A DNA stretch of 64,000 nt from contig JBAMDO010000015.1 in assembly GCA_037074765.1 (NCBI GenBank), positions 1 to 64,000 of the forward strand, read 5' to 3'. A model generated the notes under the pieces. The model did not search any database and was not told the origin of the DNA. It was given only the letters and a program-made list of their open reading frames with translations. Within the stretch, counting starts at the first letter, position 1. Every line of letters begins with the position of its first letter. This stretch comes from Mansonella perstans. Lineage: Eukaryota > Nematoda > Chromadorea > Rhabditida > Onchocercidae. Made by a program: the position numbers and the translations under genes. Below are positions 41,870-52,193 of the stretch, one piece after another.

Positions 41870-42452
41870 TGTTGCGAAATTCATAACGCGAAAATTCCAG
41901 TAGGTTTAAATCTAATTGTATTAATGTCTTTACGAGCAATCTAATTAATTTCATAATATTTAGATTTATTTCCCATCTCTTTGTTGTAGTCTAACCTTAC
42001 ATCCAATTATAAGCTGTCAAAACTCTTTCCTACCATAAATTAACAAAGAGGCAACTGTAGCGATATTTTACTAAACAAAGCCATTGTGTAACTGTGCCAT
42101 AAAATCCTTTGTTAGATGATTATGCTTATATGCAATTTAAATCAAGCTTGTCTTGACAAAGGATTTCGCTTTTTATGATCTTCAGTTCCTTTTAACTCAG
42201 CTCATTAGGACTAGCTTTTCTCCACCTACAATACTCATTTACTACTATTTAAACTATCGACCATCCCACAAAGACCATTTTTGGTATCTATTCACATCAA
42301 CGGCTACTGGTTCTGTTCTCCTCATCATTACCATTTTTATTATATTAATGTTACCATTAAATGCGTGTGCTACATAATTGTTACATTATTCTCGCGTTAT
42401 CCAATTATTCTAATAAAAGGTTTAATTACCCAAGTCTGAGGTGTTTCCGCAA
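41870..42452 (+). mobile_element. LTR-like element, copy 1, with embedded SL1-like sequence
   Basis: It begins TGTTGCGAAATTCATAACGCG and is alignable with copy 2 at 46045 along most of its length, including shared blocks such as CAACGGCTACTGGTTCT. In order it has a TATTTAAAC box (42246-42254), an AATAAA (42412-42417) and then an SL1-like 22-mer (42419-42440) followed by GTGT. Similarity to copy 2 fades near 42452, and no matching right end or target duplication is visible, so it is truncated or rearranged on that side. No gag or pol coding sequence follows. The class is inferred as retroviral-type LTR, possibly BEL/Pao, from structure alone. Confidence 0.7.
42419..42440 (+). other. Spliced-leader (SL1)-like sequence in LTR copy 1
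   Basis: Twenty-two bases identical to nematode SL1 except one T-to-C change (AAGTCTGAG for AAGTTTGAG). GT follows at once, as at the SL donor. It starts two bases after the AATAAA hexamer. The downstream sequence lacks the Sm-binding site and stem-loops of an SL RNA gene. Confidence 0.85.
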
Positions 42453-44084
42453 CTCAATCCAATCACACAAATCTAATCCAAAACACAATTCAATCCAACA
42501 CAACAATCCGTGATCAAACCGTTAGAGAATACTGGCAAACAGTTGACCTCTCACAAGAAAATTCACGACAATGTAATTTTTTGCAAAAAAAAAATGCAAA
42601 ATTCTGTTTGAATTTCAGGTAATTCTGCTTTCCAGTGAACAATGAAGTAAATTATCATCATTTTCCGATAATCATGAAATAAATTATCATTTTCCGGTAA
42701 TCATGAAATAAATTATCATCATTTTCCGATAATCTCATTATCTATTTGGTGCGAATATATTTGTGCAGTAAATCGCTACCATCAATACTGCTAAAGGGAT
42801 CGAAGTTAACGGAAAGACATCTTGTTGGCTCAAAAGGACCAGCAAGAATTAAGTGAATCTCTTCCACGATCATAACTTTCTAAAGAGTTTAGAAAAGGAC
42901 TTTCAGGCACCTCTAAGTTATCATTCGTCACGAAACAGATTGCGTGAAGCGGAGAATGTAGAGAAGAGACAGAAACATATTTTTGATTTTAATAAACTTA
43001 CTTGAATTTTTGCAAATGAGACACACTTATACTAACCACTTCTCTCAGCTGTTTTCATCAGGCTGAGAGATAAAATTCAGGAACAATCGAAATGAAATGA
43101 TTTTTAAGTCCCAAAAACGAAACTTCCAAACTTGTAATATCATTTATTCATCTGAATCGCTATCCTTCATTCATATTGGTTAAATCATAAAGTGTAATAT
43201 ATTATTATTTGTTTTCGCTTTGCAACTTTCGCATTCATACTTCCATAATTCAATAAATTTATGCTTTTTCTTTCAAACAATTTAGTGAATTAAATGAATC
43301 GCATTAATATTTTCATGAACCACTACTTTAAGAATAAATATCTTTATCAAATTTCTTCGACTACTACTTCCTTGTGAGTTACCATCTGATGCATTATTGG
43401 CATTTCTGGAACAGGATGAAAAAAAGTAAGAGTTTTTGTCTTCCATTTCGAAACTGACAATGGATTTTTTTTTTGGACATTGAAAAAGCAACAAATTATT
43501 GGCTAATCATTTATCAATTTCAGCTCTAAAATATTTATTCATGCAATTTGTACTTTGTCATTAGCCTTCTATTTGTCAAGTACAAAGTATTTTATTGTTT
43601 CCATCTCATGATAGTGCAATACCATTCCACCACAAATCGAATCCTTTAATTTATAACTATAATTCTTCTACGATTACTCAATGGATTCATTCAGTGTAGA
43701 TATTCAGATTTGCATCATTATCAAAGGTTAGCTTCGATTTATGTCATATCACTAAAGGCAGCTGAAATTTCAAAAAGTTTGAATTTGTCCAACAGATCCA
43801 ACATCATCGCATAAATATTCACTGTGAAATCGAATTTTCTCTTCTTCCAAATTTCCGAAGATGAGAATCTGCATTTGCTTTGAAAACGTGCAATTCGAAA
43901 ATTCTACAAATCAAATAAGAAGTTAGCAAATTTAGATCAATGCTCCTGGTTAGTTGGTGGAATAAACTGCAATATTTTTGTGGAATGGTTGTGCTTCTTT
44001 TTTTAAAGCTTATTTACTTATTTACCTATTTACTTATTTACCCTTTACTTATTTACCTTATTTACCTAAGACAATTTTTTTTTT
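42453..44084. other. Non-coding stretch with small repeats
   Basis: After the LTR-like copy there is C/A-rich sequence with repeated CAATCCAA (42470-42510). A roughly 35-bp tandem unit follows (about 42650-42733, core AAATTATCATCATTTTCCG, three copies), and a TTATTTACC repeat at 44012-44070. I see no retroelement protein and no host gene. Confidence 0.5.
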
Positions 44085-44460
44085 GTCATACTGCTAGATA
44101 TATCGATACCCAGCAATAGTTATGCAACATCCTACGGAGCAGTAAATCTTGTACGACATCCGATTTTGCTGTCTGATAGAAAGTTGCTTGCACTGCAGCA
44201 CCACCTGTTGCCAGCATTTTAAACGAATTTTGTGACTGATATGTAGTGCATAACGAAAGGGAAGAGTATTGTTAGTTGTGGTTAACATATGCACAACATG
44301 TAAATCAAAAAATAATATTTACACTTCTTTTCGATCAATACTTTTGTTAAGTTCTTTGTCAGAAAAAAAAATTGGAGAATAGTTTTTTGGAACAGAAACA
44401 GAACTGCCAGCTATGAATTTGAGATTTGTCCAGTTAATATATTGCAATGTTTTTTTGACC

Positions 44461-44530
44461 AGATCCATGGTTAAATGGAACAGATCAGCATAGACCAGAT
44501 CCATGGTCAAATGGAACAGATCAGCATAGA
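44461..44530. repeat. 36-bp tandem duplication inside the HSP70 pseudogene
   Basis: GACCAGATCCATGG followed by TYAAATGGAACAGATCAGCATA occurs twice in a row, duplicating the peptide YADLFHLTMDLV. The functional gene has it once. Confidence 0.9.
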
Positions 44531-44881
44531 GCTTTTCAAAACGAACATAGAGTAAACTGGTGTGAAAATTGCTAACCTCCAAGAATAAATTTCAATTCTG
44601 TAATGAGTCTGCTAAAACATTAAGGACTAATTACGTACTGTTAAGAAACTGCAGGATTCCATCATTGCAAACGAGTTTTATAAGAGTAAATAATAATACT
44701 ATATATATAAACATTGAATAATGTTGCGGCAGACTTTTTTACAGCATTAATTCATGGAATTTTGTCTCGCTTACGACAAGCTTGACAACGTACGCTAAGC
44801 GATTTCACATACAGTATGTGAAGAAGGTGTAATGCGTATGGAATTCTCAAAATTTTTATCGTTTGAATTTCTTAACAAAGT

Positions 44882-44983
44882 GATTCATGGTCGGGTTGTT
44901 GAAGTAATTCATCATCCGGTTGTCGAAATGATTCATTATCCGGTTATCGAAGTGATTCATCACCCGGTTGTCAAAATGTTCAC
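44882..44983. repeat. 24-bp unit repeated four times inside the HSP70 pseudogene
   Basis: Four adjacent imperfect copies of GATTCATYATCCGGTTRTCGAA-like sequence, each encoding a version of DNRMMNHF on the minus strand. The functional exon 5 has DNRMVNHF once. Confidence 0.85.
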
Positions 44984-46580
44984 CTAAAACCTAAATCAGT
45001 TTGGTAAAACGCAAGCTCTCATATTACACAACTGCTTTTAAACATTTTCTCATTACGATTCCCACTGCTGAATTTGAAAATCAGCACCAAATGTATGTTT
45101 CGCCACAAATCTTTCTGATCAAGAATAATCCTGAAAAATAGCAAGATAAATTATAATTTCCAAGGTAAGTGTCCGCACTGATAGATTTCACTTCAAAAGT
45201 GCTATGTTAATGTCGGATGTACTGCCATCAAAATCAAGAATCAATATGTTGTACGCATCATGGCTATAAATAAAATCAAATTGATACAAAACGAAATTCC
45301 CCAACCAAACCTTGTATTTAAACAAGAAATATTTTTTCTTGGAAATTAATAATTTTAGGATTTTTAACCTATTTGGTTAAAAGCCTCATGTTTTTATCTA
45401 GATCAAATGCAGTAATAGAGATAATAGTTGGATAGTTGATGATTCGAAGAATGTTCAGGCTAGCAATGGTACCCGAATCTTTAGCTGCTTGTCGCTGAGA
45501 ATCGTTGAAATACGCTGGTATGGTTACCCATTCTGCTATCTGCGGATGAAGAAGTAAATTTTACAGTAGCATTTTATGATAAATCTGAATATCTGAATAT
45601 TTCTCAACTCTTTCATTAGAAAGAACAATGATCTTTTATTTGAATCAGAAGTAAAAAGAAGCAGTAAAAGAAAATTATATGATATTTTCAAGCCAACTTT
45701 GTTTCCCGATAATATATTTCGATGACGGATAGTGTGATTTTGTTAAACTTGCTGCTGAAAGATGAATAAGAAAGCGTAGTAAGTTGAAAACGAACAATCT
45801 CATAGTGCTATTTGACAATTTTAGAGTAGAAAAAAACAAATCTAAAGCAAACATTTCCAAAATGTTAATGTTAAGCTGTTCACTTCATTTTCCTAAAATC
45901 ATGGAAGAAATTTCTTCTGATGTTAATGTTCTTTTTTTTTACATCTATATTCTATTTGAATTTTTGGCTTTCCACCATCAGTTTTGGCAACTTTGAAAGC
46001 TTAGTGTTTTATGTCTGATTGTACCCTTAAATTATCAGATGTCCTGTCGCGAAATTTATAACGCGAAAACTCCAATAGGTTTAAATCTGATTGTATTAAT
46101 GTCTTTTATGAGTTATCTAATTAATCTCCTATCTCTTTGTTGTAGTCTGACCTCACATCCAATTATAAGCTGTCAAACTCTTTCCTACCATAAACTAACA
46201 AAGAGGCAGCTGCAACTAATATCTTATTAAACAAAGCCATTTTGTAACTGTGTCGAAATCCTTTGTTTGATGATTATGCTTACATGCAATATATTGTACC
46301 TTCTCAATCAAGCTTATCTTTACAAAGGATTTCGTTTTTTATGATCTTTAGCTTCTTGTAACTCAGCTCATTAATACTAGCTTTTCTCCGCCTACAATAC
46401 TCAGTATATAAACTCTCAATCATCCCAAAAAGAAAGACCATTTTTGGGATTTATTCACATCAACGGCTACTGGTTCTCTTTTCATCATTACCACTTTTAT
46501 TATATATTAATGTTACCATTAAATACGCGTTGTATATAATTGTTACATAATTCTCGCGTTATCCAATTATTCTAATAAAA

Positions 46581-46602
46581 GATTTAATTACCCAAGTTTG
46601 AG
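46581..46602 (+). other. SL1-like sequence, first in LTR copy 2
   Basis: Differs from SL1 only at position 2 (GA for GG). It begins two bases after the AATAAA hexamer, as in copy 1, and is followed by GTGT. Confidence 0.85.
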
Positions 46603-46630
46603 GTGTCAACGCAGCTCAACTCAACGCAAC

Positions 46631-46652
46631 GGTTTAACTACCCAAGTTTGAG
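46631..46652 (+). other. SL1-like sequence, second in LTR copy 2
   Basis: Differs from SL1 at one position (TTTAACTACC for TTTAATTACC). It starts 28 bases after the end of the first, and is followed by ATTCG, not GT. No counterpart is visible in copy 1. Confidence 0.85.
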
Positions 46653-47313
46653 ATTCGACTGTGCCACGTTACAAAAATTTTCCCGACATGTCCCACCAGT
46701 CAACTGCTTTGCATCTTTTAATTCATTGTCTCCTTAGTAGTACAGAAATCGCAGCGTATAAGATTTAAAAAAAAAGAATCTGTGCTTCATTTTTCAACCT
46801 TTCCGGTTTTTGGTTTCAAATCATCTTCATAACGTTGGAGCATTGTTAGTATGTCAAAGGAGTGTAAAATGTCGGTTAATGAAAATAGTGAGAAAGAAGT
46901 TATGTCGGATTTTTATCGGATCACTAACCAAGAGCTGAGTATCAATGAATGCGGCATATGATAAGATTGTTCAATATGGGCTGAAACGGGGGGGGTTGAA
47001 AAGGCTGAAACGCGAAAGTTTGATAAATTTTTTGAACTGGGATGAATATGGACATTAGATTTAAAGTTAATAAACTTCAAATCGAACTTATTACAGCAAA
47101 GGCCATGTTAAAAAGTACCTAACAATTTAATAATCCATTGTATAGAGGCATGATTTTGAGCCATCTAGTTTTCCCACCGTTCATTTGACTAAAGTCAGTT
47201 ACCATTGGACCAGGAAGAACAGATACCTTGATCATTATTATGATTTCTACCTTCCATATACGAATACATGGCTAATCTACAACAAAATCAATCCCAATTA
47301 CTTACTTCGACTT

Positions 47314-50300
47314 ACACCTTGTTTCTAATAGCTTTTCTTGAGAGGAAAGTAAAGCTGTGAGCGAATAATGATGAGTTATTACAATACAGTGTTGATCAGT
47401 GAATGTGAGATTTGTTAGGACATCTTTGAAACATAAATTGAATTATTATGAAAATTATTATAAAGTAAGCATTGACTATAGTTTGAGACTATTTAGTGAT
47501 TTTAAGCGATTTTGTGCATTATATCATTGGTCTATTTTTCTAGAGAAAGAATCTTGTCATCTTTGTCAAGAAAAGTGAATGAAATGGAGGAGAAGATAAA
47601 TGAAGTAAACATCGAACTTTCATATTTTAGATTTTTCCATTTTCCATTTTTTATCTGAAGCAGCAGTTGAGAACTGCGAAATTATTCGGAACATTTCGCT
47701 TTGTTGACTGCTCAAATTGTGATTGCAAGGGCATCTCAAAGGAATGAATGCCATGAAACGGTGTAAATTTATGGATGGAAAGTATGTTAATATTTATTAC
47801 CGTGAAATGCGGAATAATTTATAACATAGAAAATTGTCGAAATTACTGAAGTATTTTGTATTATAGAAACATTTCAGATTAATTAAAGTAAAATTTACAA
47901 AAATATAAATCTGTAACATAAGTTAATTTTTGTTTGAATAATTATTTATGCATAGAGTGGGGTTAATTGTATGAAATCAATTAACACATTGCACTGTCAA
48001 TTGGTACTGTTAACTTTAGTAAAAGTTAATTAAAAGAGCAATCAACGAATTGCAAAAGATGTGTGATGTCATCTGCAAATTATAAAGGATTTCAGCATAA
48101 CCTAAAGAATGTAACATGTTGTAAATCGGATCTGATAAACTCAAGTGTATGAAGTGATTGAACTGTGTTAAGCAAACTTTCACCATATAAGGAGCTGCAC
48201 AAGGATTAACACTCATTCTTTCATTGAAGTCTTTCAAATTCGACTGATTTCAACCGAATTCAATTTCTCAACGACATGCAAGTTGTCGATTTTTATTCTC
48301 TTTTAGTTGTATTACACAAGTTGATTTGCTGCTCGTCAAGTTTTTATTTCAAACTGATACAAATCAAGAAAAAAATTTCATATTAAGTTTATCCTCCCAA
48401 AACTATCACAATATTTGTGAAGAAGGATGTGGCATATGTATGACAAGGATAAGTCATACATATCCTTGCTATTCCATTTTTCATATCGGAGTAAGATTTC
48501 ATTCCTATTTCTATTCCATATCTATTTTTCTAAATTAACGTTCATCTTAATTAATTTAAAGAAAAAAATGGAACTGCAGATTTAGTGGAAGGACAACTCT
48601 GCTAATTTAATGTTACGTTTGTTTGAACACAACATGGAAGCTCTAAAAATTTTCTTGAATTTGAGAAAAAATTGTCATCTTTAAGAATCTGCGCGTTTTT
48701 TTTTTTGAAAATTTATGGGATGAGAAAAATGCAGGTTCATTTTACAATGAAATAATTGGAAAAGTAACTCCATTAAAAAGTAACTTAAGTTGTTTATCTC
48801 ATGCTATTGTTATTCCTCAAACACGCAAATTGTCTTCCGTAAGCAATCATTTTCAAAAAAGTAATACTGAAAGTCAACATTTAATTCCCGCAGGCATCTA
48901 TTACATTGAAGTTCACAAAGATTAGTCAAATATGTGGCCTTAATAGTAAATCTATCATAAATTTTTTTTCTTGTCTTCCATTTCACACTCTTAATGAGTT
49001 GAGATTGCATTTCTCGAAGGCAGTTCAATCCATGCTTGAAATTAAACGCTGATATCGAATATTTGAACTGATTAATTGAAAGAAATAAAGACATCCAATA
49101 GACAGGAAAAAGCATTGTAACAGATTCTAACAAATTCATATGTACAAATGAAAATAACAATGAGAAAATCGGTTCGCTTCCTTGGGATGAAATTGCATCA
49201 TCGTCACTTTGCATATTATTCGAAATTCTCATAGATTACTGATAATAAGGTTCTATTATTAATGCTGTTAGGATCCATGTCACGAAAACTAACAGCACAA
49301 AGATGACAAAAAAAGTTTGTTATGAGGCGGTATTTTTGAGCAGAAAATTTCAGTATTTTCCAATGTAGTGCCTCTTCTCTGTTCGTGTTGTTGTCCGCAA
49401 TTTTTTTCTGCTGGAAGAAAACGAATTCCACAGATACTAAGAGGAAAAAATGAGTTTTCGTCCTTGGATTTGTAAAACCATTGAAAAAATTGACAATTCC
49501 AGCAGCAACAACATCAGCCCTTAAATGTATTGACAGTGAAAGAACAAGAGAAATTTTTAAATTTTATTGAAATATTTGGAGAACTGAGCTTCCATGGAAT
49601 TTTAAAGCTTTTTTTTCTGTAACTTATTGCTTCTTAACTCCTTCTATTCTGAGGAATTAACAAATTTTCTATTTTTTTACATTCAGATTGAAGTTGCATT
49701 TTCAAGCGATACATAATTAGATTTCTTTGTTTTGCGTTTTCCTTTTCGTATTTTTTGCGACCTCAATTACGCGAGTTTCCTTTGCGTTAAAATTCGCAAA
49801 ATTTGTCCCTTCATTTTATCCTAAAGCAGATTTAAGACTTTGTGAAGTTCTCTTCCTCATTAGCTCCTTAAAAATATAATTAGTTACTTTTTTTCTGCCG
49901 TATTTAACGGTAAAAAACAGGTATTATAATCTATTAAATATTGACACGATTTCTTCGATTTCGCATGTTTTCGTATATCCTTGTAGATTATTCAGTATTT
50001 CTAAGTATGATCAATCTTTCTGAACTGATTTAAAGAAGTGTGAGCTGATTGCAATGTGGATATTTGAAAACAAGGCTGAGAATCTGAGTTTTCATCAGCA
50101 ACTAATATGATGTGGAAGTAATTTTAAAGTTTTTTTCATTATTTGTTTGTTTCAATAAGGCACTATCGTTAAATGAAATCGGAATAAAAATTTTGAAAAA
50201 GTTTACTGAAAAAGAGGAAAAATTGTTCATTGATGTAGTGGAATTCACCAAGTAATACTATTATTGAGAAGAGAAAAAACGAAAATCGCTTTATCAGATA

Positions 50301-52193
50301 ATACTTGTTAATTAAGTTCATTAAAATATTAATCAAATTCTCAAACATTGGAAAGCAATGAATGAATTTGTTTCTTAAATGACAAAGGAATATTTTACGT
50401 TTAATTATGAATTGGTTATCGAGAAGTTCCCTTTCATTCATCATTCAGTTGGGTCTAGATCTAATCTTTCAAGTATCGTGTATCTCATCTAAAGGCTATT
50501 TCAACAATTACATCAACCTCTTCACATTGATGATTGTAGAATAATTGAAGAGCGGAAATGATCGAAGTTTTGTGAGTGTGAAGATGAAGTAAAGTATTGT
50601 TCAGACTCAACAACTTGGACTTTTTCGATCTTCATGCAAATTGGATTTCGCATAAATTTTTTCCAAATTATTATCAAAATCTCAAGTGTTCAGCACCGGA
50701 AATGTTTCATACCGCATGCTCGCAGCGATCAGAAGGTCATCTTTGCAAGTGACATTTCTCTCGTACCTTCCGTCTATGCAAAATCTATTGTTGACCTTTG
50801 TCAACATCTAGAGAAAGGACATTTACTGTGGATGACAAAAAGCCACGCCCAATGAACAACTGCTTGGAATCCACCCAGCTTACCCACCTGCCAGTGCCAG
50901 TATTACCAGTCTACCTTATAGAGCATTGTATCAGAGACTAGTAAGTTACTGGACATTCTATGATTCCTTATTAATTCCAACAAATCACCAGGATTCGAAG
51001 TTAATGCTATTTCCTCCTTCAAGTGATTTCTTAATTAGAACTACTTGTTATAGAATTCCCATAAGCAAGCAGATCATTGTTATGGTTACTGTCCGGCTAA
51101 TTACTTCATTTCAAATGTGCTTACAACTGTCTGCAAGAAGTTAATCTTCGCCATTTAAATGCTAATAGCCCTCAAGCAGTAGTGTATTTGCAAATCTTTG
51201 TTACAATAAGGTAAGTAATTTTCCTTTTGTTAAGATTATACTATTTCATTTTTCATTTTCCAAATATTCTGAAATAATTCAATTGACACGTCATTTGGGT
51301 TTTGTTCCGTGATTGTACGATCAGATTACATCTGCATGTTATTATCCGCGGACATCTCTCCCCGTCCTACTGTACTCATTTCTTTCATTGAATCAGTCGT
51401 CTTTTCTCATTGAACGGAAAATCATGCCATTTTCCGGCCATTCAATTTTGAAAAGAATTACTTGTATGGAAATACAATTTTGATGACAAACATTTCTTTT
51501 TTCTGGCTCAATTTTTCCCACTCCTTCTTATTTTCAACAAAAAATTATGATTTTCTTCTCTTAAGCATAATTAAAATGAAAAGCACGACCAAATAAACAC
51601 GAGTAGTTCCCAGTGCAATTTGTTAGTAAGCAATTCTGGTCAGAAGGATTCTTTAGCATAAAATAAAAAGATTTATTAATTTCATATGATTATTTCCATA
51701 AAAAAATTTAGTAATTTCATATAATTATTTTATACAAATTATCCAATCCTAAACAGAAATTCATTTTTTTTGACAATGCCGTTCAGCAATATTTTGTAAA
51801 AATTGCAACTTTGAATTACTGATTGAATTTTAAGTATTTCTTATACTATTATAACTTCGCCATATTTCTTGCTTTTATGATTTCTTGCCTTTTTGTTTTT
51901 TTTGCTTTCAAAGTTATTTTTCGAAATTTCGAATTTGGTACATAAATAATTTGTTCGTCAAATCTAGTCTTCCGCTGGTACACTTTCTATCTTTATCATT
52001 CCAGCGATAAATATTCTCATTGATCCAATCATGTAAAATAATTATAACGAGAAAAGTATGAAAAAATGTTGCCTTATCTCGAAAGATTGTCCTATTGCAA
52101 TCATTCCGAATTTTTAACATCTTTTATGAGCAAAATTTTGTATTTTGCAATCTGTTCGCTGTTGATATAAAATGTTAACATTGAGTGTGTGGA
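47314..52193. other. Long stretch without a supported gene
   Basis: Nearly 5 kb between the HSP70 pseudogene and the cadherin start. Two overlapping minus-strand open frames at 48810-49431 (140 and 71 codons) are the longest, and I recognise neither. A plus-strand piece around 50690-50855 (HARSDQKVIFASDISLVPSV) has some coding look but no context. The rest is AT-rich. Part of it presumably holds cadherin regulatory sequence. Confidence 0.4.

Larger units (their letters stand above)
46045..46688 (+). mobile_element. Solo LTR (copy 2) inserted in the HSP70 pseudogene
   Basis: The 644-base element begins TGTCGCG and ends CCCGACA, with TGTCG/CGACA inverted ends. It is flanked by the direct repeat TGTCC (46040-46044 and 46689-46693), a 5-base target duplication. 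Removing it and one repeat restores a continuous, collinear HSP70 exon 3 reading, so the ends are exact. Inside are TATATAAAC (46405-46413), AATAAA (46574-46579) and two SL1-like 22-mers. TG...CA ends with 5-bp duplications are usual for BEL/Pao and some Gypsy elements; the family is inferred. With no internal region, it is a solo LTR left by recombination. Confidence 0.9.
44085..47313 (-). pseudogene. Decayed, intron-bearing HSP70 duplicate interrupted by a solo LTR
   Basis: Read on the minus strand, it preserves pieces of the neighbouring hsp70 in the same order and at the same exon boundaries. Exon 1 remnant (about 47313-47235) has SK, a stop, then VIGID, with the start ATG now AAG. Exon 3 begins DAKQLTGG at about 46730 and resumes across the LTR as SDNLRVQSDIKH with TGG turned to TAA. 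Further remnants are LILDFDGSTSDI (exon 4), DNRMMNHF (exon 5), VRFEKLYADLFHLTMD and DKELNKSI (exon 6), and AAVQATFYQTAKSDVVQDLLL (exon 7). It breaks off at 44085; exons 8-10 are absent and I cannot find exon 2. Stops and frameshifts are throughout. Because introns are kept it arose by DNA duplication, not by reverse transcription. Confidence 0.9.

Noticed and set aside
42419..42530. SL RNA gene
   Set aside because: The 22-mer and GT are followed by C/A-rich sequence with no Sm site and no stem-loops, and it sits within a repeat shared with copy 2.
41870..46688. The two LTR copies as the ends of one complete retrotransposon
   Set aside because: The space between holds an antisense HSP70 pseudogene, no gag/pol, and copy 2 has its own 5-bp target duplication, so it is an independent solo insertion.
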